Source: Klebsiella planticola ATCC 33531
GTDB taxonomy: Bacteria; Pseudomonadota; Gammaproteobacteria; Enterobacterales; Enterobacteriaceae
NCBI RefSeq assembly: GCF_000735435.1
Contig: NZ_JMPP01000003.1
Span: forward strand, 62,001 to 126,000
Reading direction: 5' to 3'
Length of the DNA stretch: 64,000 nt
Made by a program: the position numbers and the translations under genes. Positions 10,753-22,127 of this stretch are shown here, piece by piece (positions within the stretch are counted from its first letter, which is position 1; every line of letters begins with the position of its first letter). A model generated the notes under the pieces. That model was not told the origin of the DNA, made no database searches, and saw only the letters and a list, made by a program, of their open reading frames with translations.

Positions 10753-11203
10753 AGGTTTGGCCCTTTCGTTATTATTCATTTTTGAGATTAGGGGGCCTGA
10801 TGCAGACTTAATGTGAGGCGTGACGAATTAGAAATGAAGTTTTAATGGTCATTATGGTTTTTATGGTTTCTATTCCAGGGCGTGATATCTCTCTGATTTA
10901 TTAGCGTGGTTTTTATGGTTTTTATCGCCAGGCCCGTGCGGAATTGGACAAAGAGCGGATCGGCAACGCCTCGCCACCGCTGACCACAGCGGGCTCCGGC
11001 GGATTGAGTGATCGCCGGCTTGCTCGTCCGCCGGGCGATCTGGCGGAATGGGCGGCCTGCCGCGGCGTCTTGATAAATCATCGTCAGTAGATGATTCTGG
11101 TTTCTCATCGCCTGCGGTAACGCTCACCACGTTCCCGCCTAACCCATGTCGGCACCAGGACAATGTGACAGTTCCGGCGCCGTAGAGACGTTGCACACGA
11201 CTT
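10753..11203. promoter_or_regulatory. Divergent citW / citY control region
   Basis: A 451-bp gap without a convincing gene. The citW-proximal part is AT-rich and carries two clusters of a 9-bp direct repeat, described separately. The citY-proximal 270 bp is GC-rich and has no clear promoter or stable reading frame, although short open stretches exist on both strands. It should contain the promoters of citWX and citYZ and the binding sites of their regulator. Confidence 0.6.
10846..10924. repeat. Two clusters of a 9-bp direct repeat (TGGTTTTTA)
   Basis: Cluster 1 has three tandem units: TGGTCATTA (10846-10854), TGGTTTTTA (10855-10863) and TGGTTTCTA (10864-10872). Cluster 2 has two identical units TGGTTTTTA at 10907-10915 and 10916-10924. 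A 15-bp sequence is exactly repeated 52 bp apart (10855-10869 and 10907-10921), about five helical turns. This looks like an arrayed regulator site between citW and citY, perhaps for the response regulator CitZ; the protein assignment is inference. Confidence 0.7.
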
Positions 11204-12829
11204 ATGAAGGTTTCCTTTCAATTTAAGCTGTTTATTTCGCTGGTCGCCTTTTTCTCCGTATTATTCGCGCTGCTGGGCGTCTATTACTACATCGATGCCA
11301 GCCATCAGCTGTATCAGGAAATGAGTACCCGCGCCAAAATACAGGCTGAAGAGATCGCGCTGATGCCGGATTTACGCCAGCAGGTTATCGAGGAAGACCC
11401 GCAGTCGCTAACGTCATTTATGCAAAAAATCGCCGCCCGCAGCGACGCGAGCTTTATTGTCATTGGCAATGCGCAGGGCGTACATCTGTTTCATTCCGTC
11501 CACCCGGAGTGGGTCGGTACCCGGCTGGTGGGCGGTGATAACCAGGCGGTGCTGGAAGGGAAAAGTATCACCACTATCCGTAAAGGAGGGCTCGGGGTGT
11601 CGCTGCGCAGCAAGGCGCCGATCTTCGACCCCTCCGGCCGGGTTGTGGGCATCGTCTCCGTGGGCTACCTGACCAGTTATCTCGATAGCATCACGCTGAC
11701 AAAGGTCATTAATATCTTCATCGCCGCCGTGCTGCTGCTGATCGCGCTGTTTATTTTTTCCTGGTATTTTACCCGCAGCATTAAAAAACAGATTTTTTCG
11801 CTGGAACCGCGAGAAATCGGCCTGCTGGTGCGTCAACAAAAGGCGATGATGGAATCAATCTATGAGGGGGTTATCGTTATCGATCGCCACCGGCGTATCG
11901 AGGTGATCAACCACGCCGCGCGCAGCCTGCTGGGACTGAGCCAGCCCGCGCGTCTGCTACGCGGTCAATCGATCGATAGCGTCATCGCCCCGCAGCCCTT
12001 TTTCGCCAGCGGTGAAATGCTGGAAAACGACACTCACGATGAGCTGTGTCGCTTCAACCAGCTGACCGTACTCGCCAGCCGGGTGCGTATCATGCTGGAG
12101 GAGTCGCTGCAGGGCTGGGTGATTACTTTCCGCGATCGTGATGAAATCAACTCCCTCAGCGCCCAGCTAAGCCAGGTTAAACGCTATGTTGATAACCTGC
12201 GCATCATGCGCCATGAACAGCTGAACCGAATGACCACCCTCTCCGGCCTGCTGCATATGGGTCACTATGACGAAGCGATTCGCTATATTCAGGCGCAGTC
12301 AGAACACGCGCAGGAGCTGCTGGACTTTATCTCTTCCCGTTTCAGCTCGCCAACGCTCTGCGGCCTGCTGCTGGGTAAGGCGGCCCGCGCCCGTGAAAAA
12401 GGGGTGGCGCTCAGCTTTGACCCCGCCTGTCAGCTCGACCGGCCGCTGCCTTCATTAATTGAATCGGAGCTGATTTCGATTATCGGCAACCTGCTGGATA
12501 ACGCGATTGAAGCCACCCAGCGCGCCGAGCTGCCGCACGAACCGGTGGAAGTGCTGATTCAACTGAATGCCCGCGAGCTGATTATTGAAGTTGCCGACCG
12601 CGGCATCGGCATTGACCCGGCTATCCGCGATCATATCTTTGAACGCGGCATTACCACCAAAACCCGTGGCGATCACGGTATCGGCCTGTATCTTATTGAA
12701 CATTATGTGACACAGGCTGGCGGCACCATTGAAGTCGCCGATAACTCACCGCGCGGCGCGATCTTTACCCTGTTTATCCCCGCCGACGGCCCTGTTCATT
12801 CCCGACACGAGGCGAACTATGCATCATGA
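11204..12829 (+). CDS. citY: Sensor histidine kinase, CitA/DpiB type (CitY)
   Basis: Membrane sensor kinase of the CitA/DcuS family, expected to sense citrate or a related carboxylate in the periplasm and phosphorylate CitZ. In the 541 residues I see a first membrane segment at about 8-30 and a periplasmic PAS-like domain at 35-165. A second membrane segment lies at about 167-190 and a cytoplasmic PAS domain at about 210-310. The phosphoacceptor His337 is in the R-I-M-R-H-E-Q-L motif. The ATPase domain has an N-box N-L-L-D-N-A-I-E-A-T near 429 and G boxes D-R-G-I-G-I and G-D-H-G-I-G-L-Y. Its 3' end overlaps citZ by 11 bp, so the pair is translationally coupled. Confidence 0.88.
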   Translation: MKVSFQFKLFISLVAFFSVLFALLGVYYYIDASHQLYQEMSTRAKIQAEEIALMPDLRQQVIEEDPQSLTSFMQKIAARSDASFIVIGNAQGVHLFHSVHPEWVGTRLVGGDNQAVLEGKSITTIRKGGLGVSLRSKAPIFDPSGRVVGIVSVGYLTSYLDSITLTKVINIFIAAVLLLIALFIFSWYFTRSIKKQIFSLEPREIGLLVRQQKAMMESIYEGVIVIDRHRRIEVINHAARSLLGLSQPARLLRGQSIDSVIAPQPFFASGEMLENDTHDELCRFNQLTVLASRVRIMLEESLQGWVITFRDRDEINSLSAQLSQVKRYVDNLRIMRHEQLNRMTTLSGLLHMGHYDEAIRYIQAQSEHAQELLDFISSRFSSPTLCGLLLGKAARAREKGVALSFDPACQLDRPLPSLIESELISIIGNLLDNAIEATQRAELPHEPVEVLIQLNARELIIEVADRGIGIDPAIRDHIFERGITTKTRGDHGIGLYLIEHYVTQAGGTIEVADNSPRGAIFTLFIPADGPVHSRHEANYAS

Positions 12830-13517
12830 TCTGGTCGATGTGTTGATCATCGAAGATGAAAGCGAACTGGCGAGGCTGCATGCCGAGCTGATTCAGAAGC
12901 ATCCGCGTATGCGGCTGACAGGCATGGCCGCCTCCCTCTCCCAGGCGCGGCAGATGCTCAATAGCCAACCGCCGCAGCTGATACTGCTCGATAACTATTT
13001 ACCTGACGGTAAAGGGGTCACATTGATGACCGACCCGATTCTGGCAGAGGCCAACTGTTCGGTGATTTTTATTACCGCCGCCAGCGATATGGAAACCTGT
13101 AGCCAGGCGATTCGCAACGGCGCCTTCGACTACATTCTTAAACCCGTCTCCTGGAAGCGCCTGAGCCAGTCGCTGGAGCGTTTTGTGCAGTTTTACGATC
13201 AGCAGCGAGAATGGAAAATCGTCGATCAACAAAACGTTGATTCGCTGTACCAGCTGCAGGCGAAGAACTATCGCGCCGATAGCGGCAGTAAAGGGATCGA
13301 GGAGAAGACGCTGGCGCTGGTGCAGAATCTGTTCAACGGCCGGGAAGAACACAGTTTTTCCGTGGATGAGGTGGTGAACGATGCCGGGTTAAGTAAAACC
13401 ACCGCCCGCCGTTACCTGGAACACTGTGTGGAAATCGGTTATCTCGAAGTCGAGATGTTGTACGGAAAGATTGGTCACCCGCGACGGATGTACCGACGCG
13501 CTCAGCGCGCATCATGA
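12819..13517 (+). CDS. citZ: Response regulator, CitB/DpiA type (CitZ)
   Basis: DNA-binding response regulator paired with CitY. The 232-residue protein has an N-terminal receiver domain with acidic residues Glu12/Asp13, phosphoacceptor Asp58 (L-I-L-L-D-N-Y-L-P-D) and Lys108 (I-L-K-P-V). A C-terminal helix-turn-helix lies at about 175-225 (L-S-K-T-T-A-R-R-Y-L). The ATG at 12819 lies inside the end of citY and gives a standard CitB-type N-terminus. Likely target: the citW/citY intergenic region, and possibly citrate fermentation genes elsewhere. Confidence 0.88.
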   Translation: MHHDLVDVLIIEDESELARLHAELIQKHPRMRLTGMAASLSQARQMLNSQPPQLILLDNYLPDGKGVTLMTDPILAEANCSVIFITAASDMETCSQAIRNGAFDYILKPVSWKRLSQSLERFVQFYDQQREWKIVDQQNVDSLYQLQAKNYRADSGSKGIEEKTLALVQNLFNGREEHSFSVDEVVNDAGLSKTTARRYLEHCVEIGYLEVEMLYGKIGHPRRMYRRAQRAS

Positions 13518-13547
13518 GGCCTCTCCCGCCAGGGAGAGGCCTGCGGC

Positions 13548-14375
13548 TCAGAACCCGCGCTGCTCTTTGATCAGCTCCCAGGCCTTCTGAATATCCTGTG
13601 CTTTCTGCTTCGCCATCTCCATCATTTCCGGCGGCAACCCTTTTGCCACCAGCTTATCCGGATGGTGCTCACTCATCAGCTTGCGATAGGCGCGCTTCAC
13701 CGTCGCGGCATCATCGGTAGGCTTCACCCCCAGCACGTTGCATGCATCTTCCAGCGTGGGTCCGCGCTGCGCCTGCTGCCAGCCGGCATTTCCACCGCCC
13801 TGGCCGTAAGAGCCTTGCTGAGAACCGCCGCCAAACTGAGCGCCGCCCTGCATCATTCGCAGGAACTGCTCGAACTGCGCGCGGGAAATCCCCAGCTCAT
13901 CGGCAATCACAAACAAAACTTCACGTTCATTAGGATGTAATTCGCCATCGGCGAAGGCCGTCTGCAGCTGAATTTCCAGAAACATCCGAATCAAATCGAA
14001 GCGCCCGAAACAGACGCTGCGCAGCTGGCGCATTTTTTCACGCAGCGGATAATCATCGGATTTCCCCACGCGAAAGGCCTGCTGTGCCGCCGTACGCGAC
14101 TCGCCATGCAAATTCATGCGATCCATCAGGATGCTGGCGACATGAATATCGGCTTCGGTGACGCGACCTTTGGATTTGGTTAAATGGCCCATCACCTCAA
14201 AGGTGGTGGAGAAAAACAGCGCCTGCCGCTCCTGCTGATTGGCAAACACATTGATACGGCGGCTTCGCGCCCGGTCAAATATATGGCCGACCAGCAGGCC
14301 CAGCACCAGTCCCCAAAAGCCTGCGCCCATCATCAGCGCGACCGCAACCCCAATTATTTTTCCCAAATACTGCAT
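13548..14375 (-). CDS. djlA: DnaJ-like co-chaperone DjlA
   Basis: Membrane-anchored J-domain protein that stimulates DnaK and can activate the Rcs envelope stress system. The 275-residue protein starts with one membrane-spanning helix (residues 7-30), followed by a TerB-like central domain at about 55-180, a Gly/Gln-rich linker at about 185-205, and a C-terminal J domain with the H-P-D motif (E-H-H-P-D-K). It converges on citZ from the other side and is divergent from lptD. Confidence 0.96.
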   Translation of the reverse strand: MQYLGKIIGVAVALMMGAGFWGLVLGLLVGHIFDRARSRRINVFANQQERQALFFSTTFEVMGHLTKSKGRVTEADIHVASILMDRMNLHGESRTAAQQAFRVGKSDDYPLREKMRQLRSVCFGRFDLIRMFLEIQLQTAFADGELHPNEREVLFVIADELGISRAQFEQFLRMMQGGAQFGGGSQQGSYGQGGGNAGWQQAQRGPTLEDACNVLGVKPTDDAATVKRAYRKLMSEHHPDKLVAKGLPPEMMEMAKQKAQDIQKAWELIKEQRGF

Positions 14376-14619
14376 AGACTCCCCAATCTTTACGCCGCCA
14401 GTTAAGCTATATATGACCGCACGTTACAAAGCGCTGACGCTTAGGTCAATTGTGGGACATAGCCTATATTTTGCTTTATCATACTCGTCATTCTACACGG
14501 TGCCTAACGCTCGGGATTCAAACCGGCAGGATTAACACTAGCGCGATGAAGATGAGTACGTTAGGCTCTGACCGTTTGCAAGCCGCTGCCACAAGATGAC
14601 GGAACAACAAATACAACGT

Positions 14620-16965
14620 ATGAAAAAACGTATTCCCAGCCTCCTGGCCACCATGATCGCCAGCGCCTTGTATAGCCAACAAGGCCTCGCCGCCGATCTC
14701 GCCACGCAATGTATGCTTGGCGTACCAAGCTATAATCGTCCCCTCGTTGAAGGTCAAACTAACGAGCTGCCGGTGACGATCAACGCCGATCATGCGAAGG
14801 GCAATTATCCTGATAATGCCGTATTTACCGGTAATGTTGATATTAACCAGGGTAATAGCCGTCTCCAGGCGGATGAAGTCCAGCTTCATCAGCAGCAGGC
14901 TGCTGGCCAGCCGCAACCCGTTCGCACGGTTGACGCGCTCGGCAACGTTCACTATGACGATAATCAGGTTATCCTGAAAGGCCCGAAAGGCTGGTCAAAC
15001 CTGAACACCAAAGATACGAATATCTGGCAGGGCGATTACCAGATGGTTGGTCGCCAGGGCCGCGGTACCGCCGACCTGATGAAACAGCGCGGCGAAAATC
15101 GCTATACCATTCTGGAAAACGGCAGCTTTACCTCCTGTCTGCCGGGTTCTGACACCTGGAGCGTGGTTGGTAGCGAAGTGATCCACGACCGCGAAGAGCA
15201 GGTCGCAGAAATCTGGAACGCCCGTTTCAAACTCGGTTCGGTCCCTGTTTTTTATAGCCCCTACCTGCAGCTGCCGGTGGGCGACAAACGTCGTTCAGGC
15301 TTCCTGATTCCTAACGCCAAATACAGCACCAAAAATGGCGTAGAGTTTTCACTGCCGTACTACTGGAATATCGCGCCAAACTTCGACGCCACCCTGACGC
15401 CGCACTACATGAGCAAGCGTGGCGGCGTGATGTGGGAAAACGAATTCCGCTATCTGACCAAAGCGGGCGCGGGTCTGTTCGAATTTGACTACCTGCCGTC
15501 CGATAAAGTCTACCAGGACGATCACTCCAGCGACAGCAACAGCCGCCGCTGGTTGTTCTACTGGAATCATTCGGGTGTCATTGACCAGGTATGGCGTCTT
15601 AACGCCGACTACACCAAAGTCAGCGATCCGGACTACTTTAACGATTTCAGCTCGAAATACGGCTCCAGTACCGACGGCTACGCCACGCAGAAATTCAGCG
15701 CGGGCTACGTCAACCAGAACTTCGACGCCACCGTGTCAACGAAACAGTTCCAGGTCTTCAACCGTGAGTCGAGCAACTCCTACGCCGCTCAACCGCAGCT
15801 GGACGTGAACTATTACCAGAACGATGTCGGTCCGTTCGATACCCATCTCTATGGTCAGGCGGTGCACTTCGTCAACACCAACGGCAACATGCCGGAAGCC
15901 ACGCGCGTTCACTTCGAGCCGACGATCAACCTGCCGCTGTCTAACGGCTGGGGCAGTATTAATACCGAAGCCAAACTGCTGGCGACCCACTACCAGCAAA
16001 GCAACCTCGACAATTACAATTCCACCAATAATGCGGACTTAAAAGAGTCTGTTAACCGCGTCATGCCGCAGTTTAAAGTCGACGGTAAAATGGTCTTCGA
16101 GCGCGATCTGCAGGAGGGGTTCACCCAAACCCTGGAGCCGCGCATGCAGTATCTGTATATCCCGTATCGCGATCAGAGCCAAATCGGTTCCTATGACTCC
16201 ACGCTGCTGCAGTCAGACTACAGCGGCCTGTTCCGCGACCGTACCTACAGCGGCCTGGACCGTATTGCTTCCGCGAACCAGCTCACTACCGGCGTGACCT
16301 CGCGCGTATATGATTCCGCCGCCGTTGAACGTTTTAATATTTCCGTTGGTCAAATCTATTATTTCACCGAGTCCCGGACCGGTGATGACAACATCAACTG
16401 GGAGAACAACGACACAACAGGTTCACTGGTATGGGCCGGCGATACTTACTGGCGCATCGCTGATAACTGGGGTTTACGCGGGGGAATTCAGTACGATACG
16501 CGTCTGGATAACGTCGCTACCGGTAACGGCACCGTGGAATACCGTCGCGATGAAAACCGTTTAATACAGCTTAACTATCGTTATGCCAGCCCGGAATACA
16601 TTCAGGCCACGCTGCCGTCGTACTCCACCGCTGAGCAGTACAAAAATGGTATTTCTCAGGTGGGCATGACCGCCAGCTGGCCGGTTGTCGATCGCTGGTC
16701 GGTGGTCGGTGCATACTACTTTGACACCAATACCAGAAAGAGCGCCGACCAGATGTTAGGGGTCCAGTATAACTCCTGCTGCTACGCGATTCGTCTCGGC
16801 TATGAACGCAAGATCAACGGCTGGGATAGTAACGGCAACGGCGAGAGCAAATACGATAATACCTTTGGCATCAACATTGAGCTACGTGGCCTGAGCTCCA
16901 ACTACGGTCTCGGCACTCAGCAGATGCTGCGTTCGAACATTTTACCGTACCAGAACTCCCTGTGA
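14620..16965 (+). CDS. lptD: LPS-assembly outer-membrane protein LptD
   Basis: Outer-membrane beta-barrel that inserts lipopolysaccharide into the outer leaflet together with LptE. It has 781 residues, close to the 784 of E. coli. The signal peptide ends at about residue 24 (...Q-Q-G-L-A). The N-terminal LptA-like domain follows, then a large C-terminal barrel. The disulfide cysteines are present: Cys31, the one in S-F-T-S-C-L-P-G, and the Cys-Cys pair in N-S-C-C-Y-A. The ATG at 14620 is chosen because it begins the signal peptide M-K-K-R; an upstream in-frame ATG at 14596 has no matching conserved sequence. First gene of a run lptD-surA-pdxA-rsmA-apaG-apaH. Confidence 0.97.
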   Translation: MKKRIPSLLATMIASALYSQQGLAADLATQCMLGVPSYNRPLVEGQTNELPVTINADHAKGNYPDNAVFTGNVDINQGNSRLQADEVQLHQQQAAGQPQPVRTVDALGNVHYDDNQVILKGPKGWSNLNTKDTNIWQGDYQMVGRQGRGTADLMKQRGENRYTILENGSFTSCLPGSDTWSVVGSEVIHDREEQVAEIWNARFKLGSVPVFYSPYLQLPVGDKRRSGFLIPNAKYSTKNGVEFSLPYYWNIAPNFDATLTPHYMSKRGGVMWENEFRYLTKAGAGLFEFDYLPSDKVYQDDHSSDSNSRRWLFYWNHSGVIDQVWRLNADYTKVSDPDYFNDFSSKYGSSTDGYATQKFSAGYVNQNFDATVSTKQFQVFNRESSNSYAAQPQLDVNYYQNDVGPFDTHLYGQAVHFVNTNGNMPEATRVHFEPTINLPLSNGWGSINTEAKLLATHYQQSNLDNYNSTNNADLKESVNRVMPQFKVDGKMVFERDLQEGFTQTLEPRMQYLYIPYRDQSQIGSYDSTLLQSDYSGLFRDRTYSGLDRIASANQLTTGVTSRVYDSAAVERFNISVGQIYYFTESRTGDDNINWENNDTTGSLVWAGDTYWRIADNWGLRGGIQYDTRLDNVATGNGTVEYRRDENRLIQLNYRYASPEYIQATLPSYSTAEQYKNGISQVGMTASWPVVDRWSVVGAYYFDTNTRKSADQMLGVQYNSCCYAIRLGYERKINGWDSNGNGESKYDNTFGINIELRGLSSNYGLGTQQMLRSNILPYQNSL

Positions 16966-17019
16966 TGTGGCTGGTTTAAAACGTAATCCGCATTTGCGGT
17001 TAATTGAAATGGAAAAAGT

Positions 17020-18306
17020 ATGAAGAACTGGAAAACGCTGCTTCTCGGTATCGCCATGATCGCGAATACCAGTTTCGCTGCCCCACAGGTTGTCGATAAA
17101 GTAGCGGCTGTCGTCAATAATGGCGTTGTTCTTGAAAGCGACGTCGATGGCTTATTGCAATCGGTTAAGCTCAATGCTGGCCAGGCCGGTCAACAGCTGC
17201 CGGATGACGCGACCTTACGTCATCAGATCCTCGAAAGACTGATCATGGACCAGATCGTTCTGCAGATGGGCCAGAAGATGGGCATGAAAATCACTGACGA
17301 TCAGGTCGATCAGGCGATTGCCAACATCGCGAAACAGAACAACATGACCATGGATCAGATGCGCAGCCGTCTGGCCTATGACGGTCTCAACTACAACACC
17401 TACCGTAACCAGATTCGTAAAGAGATGCTGATTGCGGAAGTGCGCAACAACGAAGTCCGTCGTCGCATTACCGTGCTGCCGCAGGAAGTCGAATCTCTGG
17501 CAAAACAGATTGGCGATCAGAACGATGCCAGCACCGAGCTGAATCTTAGCCACATCCTGATTCCGCTGACAGAAAACCCGACCTCCGACGACGTAGCGAA
17601 AGCGCAGGAACAGGCTAACGCGATCGTTGAGCAGGCGCGCAGCGGCGCTGACTTCGGCAAACTGGCTATCACCTACTCTGCCGACCAGCAGGCGCTGAAA
17701 GGCGGCCAGATGGGCTGGGGTCGTATTCAGGAACTCCCGGGGATCTTCGCCCAGGCGCTGAGCACCGCGAAGAAAGGTGATATTGTCGGCCCGATTCGCT
17801 CTGGCGTCGGCTTCCATATCCTGAAAGTGAACGATATGCGCGGCGGCAGCAAGAACATCTCCGTCACCGAAGTTCACGCGCGTCACATTTTGTTGAAGCC
17901 ATCTCCGATCATGAATGACGATCAGGCGCGGGCTAAGCTGGAGCAGATCGCCGCGGATATTAAGAGCGGAAAAACCACCTTCGCTAAAGCAGCAAAAGAG
18001 TTCTCTGAAGATCCGGGTTCCGCAAACCAGGGCGGAGATTTAGGCTGGGCAACGCCTGATATCTTCGATCCGGCGTTCCGCGATGCGCTGATGCGTCTGA
18101 ACAAAGGCCAGACCAGCGCGCCGGTTCACTCCTCCTTCGGCTGGCACCTGATTCAACTGATGGACAGCCGTCAGGTAGACAGAACCGACGCCGCGCAGAA
18201 AGACCGCGCGTACCGGATGCTGATGAACCGTAAGTTCTCTGAAGAAGTGGCAACCTGGATGCAGGAACAACGCGCCAGCGCTTACGTCAAAATTCTGAGC
18301 AACTAA
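17020..18306 (+). CDS. surA: Periplasmic peptidyl-prolyl isomerase and chaperone SurA
   Basis: Periplasmic chaperone that escorts outer-membrane proteins, including LptD. The 428-residue protein has a signal peptide ending near residue 20 (N-T-S-F-A-A-P-Q), an N-terminal chaperone domain, two parvulin domains (about 172-273 and 283-382) and a C-terminal helix. It lies 54 bp downstream of lptD, the conserved order, which suggests co-transcription. Confidence 0.97.
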   Translation: MKNWKTLLLGIAMIANTSFAAPQVVDKVAAVVNNGVVLESDVDGLLQSVKLNAGQAGQQLPDDATLRHQILERLIMDQIVLQMGQKMGMKITDDQVDQAIANIAKQNNMTMDQMRSRLAYDGLNYNTYRNQIRKEMLIAEVRNNEVRRRITVLPQEVESLAKQIGDQNDASTELNLSHILIPLTENPTSDDVAKAQEQANAIVEQARSGADFGKLAITYSADQQALKGGQMGWGRIQELPGIFAQALSTAKKGDIVGPIRSGVGFHILKVNDMRGGSKNISVTEVHARHILLKPSPIMNDDQARAKLEQIAADIKSGKTTFAKAAKEFSEDPGSANQGGDLGWATPDIFDPAFRDALMRLNKGQTSAPVHSSFGWHLIQLMDSRQVDRTDAAQKDRAYRMLMNRKFSEEVATWMQEQRASAYVKILSN

Positions 18307-18311
18307 TATCA

Positions 18312-18398
18312 CGGCCTCATACACAACGGCACTCAGGGTGTATTGAGGCGGCAAGCCGTCGAGCCCGGATAACTCACGATGTGAGCGGACCCGACGGC
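18312..18398. repeat. Two large hairpins between surA and pdxA
   Basis: Hairpin 1 at about 18314-18350 has arms GCCTCATACAC and GTGTATTGAGGC, paired with one bulge. Hairpin 2 at 18355-18398 has outer arms GCCGTCG / CGACGGC and an inner stem CTCAC / GTGAG. Neither ends in a T-run. They may reduce read-through or mark mRNA processing inside the operon. Confidence 0.6.
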
Positions 18399-18434
18399 GT
18401 TGCCAACAGAAAGACGTCCTGAAGGATGAAGTGT

Positions 18435-19415
18435 ATGAATCGAGTTGTTATCACTCCCGGTGAACCCGCCGGTATCGGCCCCGACCTTGTTGTACAGCTT
18501 GCGCAGCGCGACTGGCCGGTAGAGCTGGTGATTTGCGCCGACGGCGCCCTGTTATCCGACCGAGCTCAACAGCTCGGTCTTCCTTTATCTCTCCTGCCCT
18601 ACGATCCTTCTCTTCCCGCAGCGGCACAACGCGCTGGCACTCTGACGCTCCTCCCGGTCGCGCTGAACGCCCCCGTCGAACCCGGCGTGCTGAACGTGCG
18701 CAACGGAAGCTATGTGGTTGAGACGTTGGCTCGCGCCTGCGACGGCTGCCTGAGCGGCGAATTTGCGGCGTTGATTACCGGGCCGGTCCATAAGGGCAAT
18801 ATCAACGACGCGGGGATCGCTTTTACCGGCCATACCGAGTTCTTTGAAGAGCGCGCCCACGCCAGCAAAGTGGTCATGATGCTGGCGACGGAAGAACTGC
18901 GCGTCGCCCTGGCAACCACTCATCTGCCGCTGAAAGCGATCAGCGACGCGATCACCCCGGATTTGCTCCGTGAAGTGATAACGATTCTGGACCACGATCT
19001 GCGCCATAAATTCGGTATCGCCCGGCCGCACGTGCTGGTCTGCGGTCTGAACCCCCACGCCGGCGAAGGTGGACATATGGGGACGGAAGAGATCGATACG
19101 ATTATTCCCGTGCTGGAAGAGATGCGCGCCCGGGGGATGAATCTGAGCGGCCCGCTGCCGGCAGATACCCTTTTCCAGCCCAAATATCTCGACAATGCCG
19201 ATGCGGTACTCGCGATGTACCACGATCAGGGCCTTCCCGTGCTAAAATACCAGGGCTTTGGCCGTGGCGTGAACATTACGCTCGGTTTACCTTTTATTCG
19301 CACCTCTGTTGACCACGGTACCGCGCTTGAACTGGCGGGCCAGGGAAAAGCGGATGTCGGCAGTTTTATCACGGCGCTTAATCTCGCCATCAAAATGATT
19401 GTTAATACGCAATGA
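18435..19415 (+). CDS. pdxA: 4-hydroxythreonine-4-phosphate dehydrogenase
   Basis: NAD-dependent enzyme of the DXP-dependent pyridoxal 5'-phosphate pathway; its product is condensed by PdxJ. The sequence shows the family N-terminus [14 protein letters not shown], the metal-binding T-G-H-T-E-F-F region and the C-terminal Y-H-D-Q-G. Two ATGs are possible, 18426 (329 residues) and 18435 (326 residues). The second was chosen because GAAGG then lies about 6-9 bp upstream, whereas it abuts the first ATG. Overlaps rsmA by four bases (ATGA). Confidence 0.95.
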   Translation: MNRVVITPGEPAGIGPDLVVQLAQRDWPVELVICADGALLSDRAQQLGLPLSLLPYDPSLPAAAQRAGTLTLLPVALNAPVEPGVLNVRNGSYVVETLARACDGCLSGEFAALITGPVHKGNINDAGIAFTGHTEFFEERAHASKVVMMLATEELRVALATTHLPLKAISDAITPDLLREVITILDHDLRHKFGIARPHVLVCGLNPHAGEGGHMGTEEIDTIIPVLEEMRARGMNLSGPLPADTLFQPKYLDNADAVLAMYHDQGLPVLKYQGFGRGVNITLGLPFIRTSVDHGTALELAGQGKADVGSFITALNLAIKMIVNTQ

Positions 19416-20233
19416 ATAATCGAGTCCATCAGGGCCACTTAGCCCGTAAACGCTTCGGGCAAAACTTCCTCAACGATCAGTTCGTGATCGACAGCATTGT
19501 CTCGGCCATTAACCCCCAGAAAGGGCAGGCAATTGTCGAGATCGGTCCGGGCCTGGCGGCGCTGACCGAGCCGGTCGGTGAACGCCTGGACGCACTTACC
19601 GTTATCGAGCTGGATCGCGATCTGGCCGCTCGTCTGCAGACGCATCCGTTCCTCGGGCCGAAGCTGACCATTTATCAGCAAGATGCCATGACCATGAACT
19701 TCGGCGAGCTGTCGCAGACTATGGGTCAGCCGCTGCGCGTGTTCGGCAACCTGCCGTACAACATCTCGACGCCGCTGATGTTCCATCTGTTCAGCTATAC
19801 TGATGCCATCGCCGACATGCACTTTATGCTGCAAAAAGAGGTCGTCAATCGCCTGGTTGCCGGACCGAACAGCAAGGCGTATGGTCGACTGAGCGTTATG
19901 GCGCAGTATTACTGCCAGATTATCCCGGTACTCGAAGTGCCGCCGGGCGCCTTTACGCCGCCGCCTAAAGTGGATTCCGCCGTTGTGCGTCTGGTGCCTT
20001 ACCGCACGCTGCCGCACCCGGTGAAAGAGGTTCGCGTGCTGAGCCGAATCACTACCGAGGCCTTCAACCAGCGTCGTAAAACGATTCGTAACAGCCTCGG
20101 CAACCTGTTCAGCGTTGAGGTACTGACCGAGCTGGGCATCGACCCGGCAAAACGTGCAGAGAATATTTCCGTGGCGCAATACTGTCAGCTGGCTAACTGG
20201 CTATCTGACAACTCGCCCACCAAGGAGAGCTAA
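19412..20233 (+). CDS. rsmA: 16S rRNA dimethyladenosine transferase
   Basis: Dimethylates two adjacent adenosines near the 3' end of 16S rRNA, a late step and checkpoint in small-subunit assembly; loss gives kasugamycin resistance (hence ksgA). The 273-residue protein has a SAM-binding E-I-G-P-G-L motif near residue 43 and the catalytic N-L-P-Y motif near 113. The start overlaps the pdxA stop (ATGA), so the genes are translationally coupled. Confidence 0.97.
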   Translation: MNNRVHQGHLARKRFGQNFLNDQFVIDSIVSAINPQKGQAIVEIGPGLAALTEPVGERLDALTVIELDRDLAARLQTHPFLGPKLTIYQQDAMTMNFGELSQTMGQPLRVFGNLPYNISTPLMFHLFSYTDAIADMHFMLQKEVVNRLVAGPNSKAYGRLSVMAQYYCQIIPVLEVPPGAFTPPPKVDSAVVRLVPYRTLPHPVKEVRVLSRITTEAFNQRRKTIRNSLGNLFSVEVLTELGIDPAKRAENISVAQYCQLANWLSDNSPTKES

Positions 20234-20235
20234 CC

Positions 20236-20613
20236 ATGATTAATTCGCCTCGAGTTTGCGTGCAGGTGCAAAGCGTCTATATCGAATCGCAGTCTTCCCC
20301 GGAAGAAGAGCGCTACGTTTTCGCTTATACCGTCACGATTCGCAATCTGGGGCGGACTCAGGTTCAGCTTCTTGGCCGCTACTGGCTTATCACCAACGGC
20401 CACGGTCGTGAGACTGAAGTGCAGGGTGAAGGGGTTGTCGGCGAACAGCCGCATATTCCCGCAGGCGGTGAATTCCAGTATACCAGCGGAGCCGTCATTG
20501 AAACGCCGCTGGGCACCATGCAGGGACATTATGAAATGATCGATGTGAACGGCGCGCCGTTCTCGATCGATATCCCTGTTTTCCGTCTCGCAGTACCAAC
20601 GCTCATTCACTAA
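20236..20613 (+). CDS. apaG: Co2+/Mg2+ efflux-associated protein ApaG
   Basis: A 125-residue single-domain protein with a fibronectin type III-like beta-sandwich fold (ApaG/DUF525 family). The family motif [11 protein letters not shown] lies near residue 47. It has been linked genetically to cation tolerance; the biochemical role is not settled. Two bases separate it from rsmA, and apaH follows after 4 bp. Confidence 0.95.
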   Translation: MINSPRVCVQVQSVYIESQSSPEEERYVFAYTVTIRNLGRTQVQLLGRYWLITNGHGRETEVQGEGVVGEQPHIPAGGEFQYTSGAVIETPLGTMQGHYEMIDVNGAPFSIDIPVFRLAVPTLIH

Positions 20614-20617
20614 AACA

Positions 20618-21466
20618 ATGTCTACATACCTTATTGGCGACGTTCACGGTTGCTACGATGAACTGCTCGCATTATTAAAGCAGGTGGAGTTTACCCCAGG
20701 GAACGATACGCTGTGGCTCACGGGCGATTTAGTCGCACGCGGCCCGGGTTCGCTGGAGGTTTTGCGCTACGTTAAATCTCTTGGCGATAATGTGCGTCTT
20801 GTCCTCGGCAATCACGATCTGCACCTGCTGGCCGTCTTCGCCGGCATCAGCCGCAACAAACCCAAAGATCGCCTGAAATCGCTGCTCGAAGCCCCGGATG
20901 CCGACGAGCTGCTCAACTGGCTGCGCCGTCAGCCGCTGATGCAGATTGATGAAGAGAAAAAGCTGGTGATGGCCCATGCGGGTATCACGCCGCAATGGGA
21001 TCTGGAAACGGCAAAACAGTGCGCGCGCGATGTTGAAGCCGTGCTTGCCAGCGACTCCTATCCGTTCTTCCTCGACGCGATGTATGGCGATATGCCGAAT
21101 AACTGGAGCCCTGAGCTGAGCGGTCTCGCCCGCCTGCGCTTTATCTCCAATGCCTTTACCCGTATGCGCTACTGTTTCCCGAACGGGCAGCTGGATATGT
21201 ATGCCAAAGAAGCGCCGGAAAACGCCCCTGCGCCGTTAAAACCGTGGTTTGCCATTCCCGGCCCGGTGAGCAACGAGTACAGCATTGTGTTTGGTCATTG
21301 GGCTTCGCTGGAAGGCCGCGGTACGCCGGAGGGAATATACGCCCTCGATACCGGCTGCTGCTGGGGCGGGGATCTCACCTGCCTGCGCTGGGAAGACAAG
21401 CAGTACTTTACTCAGCCCTCAAACCGGCAGAAAGAGCCGGACGAAGGCGAGGCGGTCGCCTCCTGA
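20618..21466 (+). CDS. apaH: Diadenosine tetraphosphatase (symmetrical)
   Basis: Hydrolyses Ap4A to two ADP, and also removes Np4 caps from RNA. The 282-residue metallophosphoesterase shows the motifs G-D-V-H-G-C-Y near residue 8, G-D-L-V-A-R-G near 36 and G-N-H-D-L-H near 64. Last gene of the lptD-to-apaH run; it converges on folA with a hairpin between them. Confidence 0.97.
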   Translation: MSTYLIGDVHGCYDELLALLKQVEFTPGNDTLWLTGDLVARGPGSLEVLRYVKSLGDNVRLVLGNHDLHLLAVFAGISRNKPKDRLKSLLEAPDADELLNWLRRQPLMQIDEEKKLVMAHAGITPQWDLETAKQCARDVEAVLASDSYPFFLDAMYGDMPNNWSPELSGLARLRFISNAFTRMRYCFPNGQLDMYAKEAPENAPAPLKPWFAIPGPVSNEYSIVFGHWASLEGRGTPEGIYALDTGCCWGGDLTCLRWEDKQYFTQPSNRQKEPDEGEAVAS

Positions 21467-21471
21467 AAAAA

Positions 21472-21502
21472 ATCCCGGATAACGGTAAGCGCTATCCGGG
21501 AT
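21472..21502. terminator. Hairpin between convergent apaH and folA
   Basis: Perfect 10-bp inverted repeat ATCCCGGATA / TATCCGGGAT with an 11-nt loop, starting 6 bp after the apaH stop and preceded by A6 (a U-run for minus-strand transcripts). Likely a bidirectional terminator or REP-type end for apaH and folA. Confidence 0.6.
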
Positions 21503-21548
21503 ATCATCATGTTGCCCCGGCCAACGCTACGCGCTGCCCGGAATGCCA

Positions 21549-22089
<541 letters not shown>

Positions 22090-22127
22090 CTGCGCGGAGA
22101 GTAAAGAATAAGAAAATTTTCGGATTT

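Noticed and set aside
10842-11196. Possible small genes or a decayed gene in the citW-citY gap
   Set aside because: Short frames exist on both strands but none has a ribosome site, known motif or consistent composition, so I treat the segment as regulatory or leader DNA.
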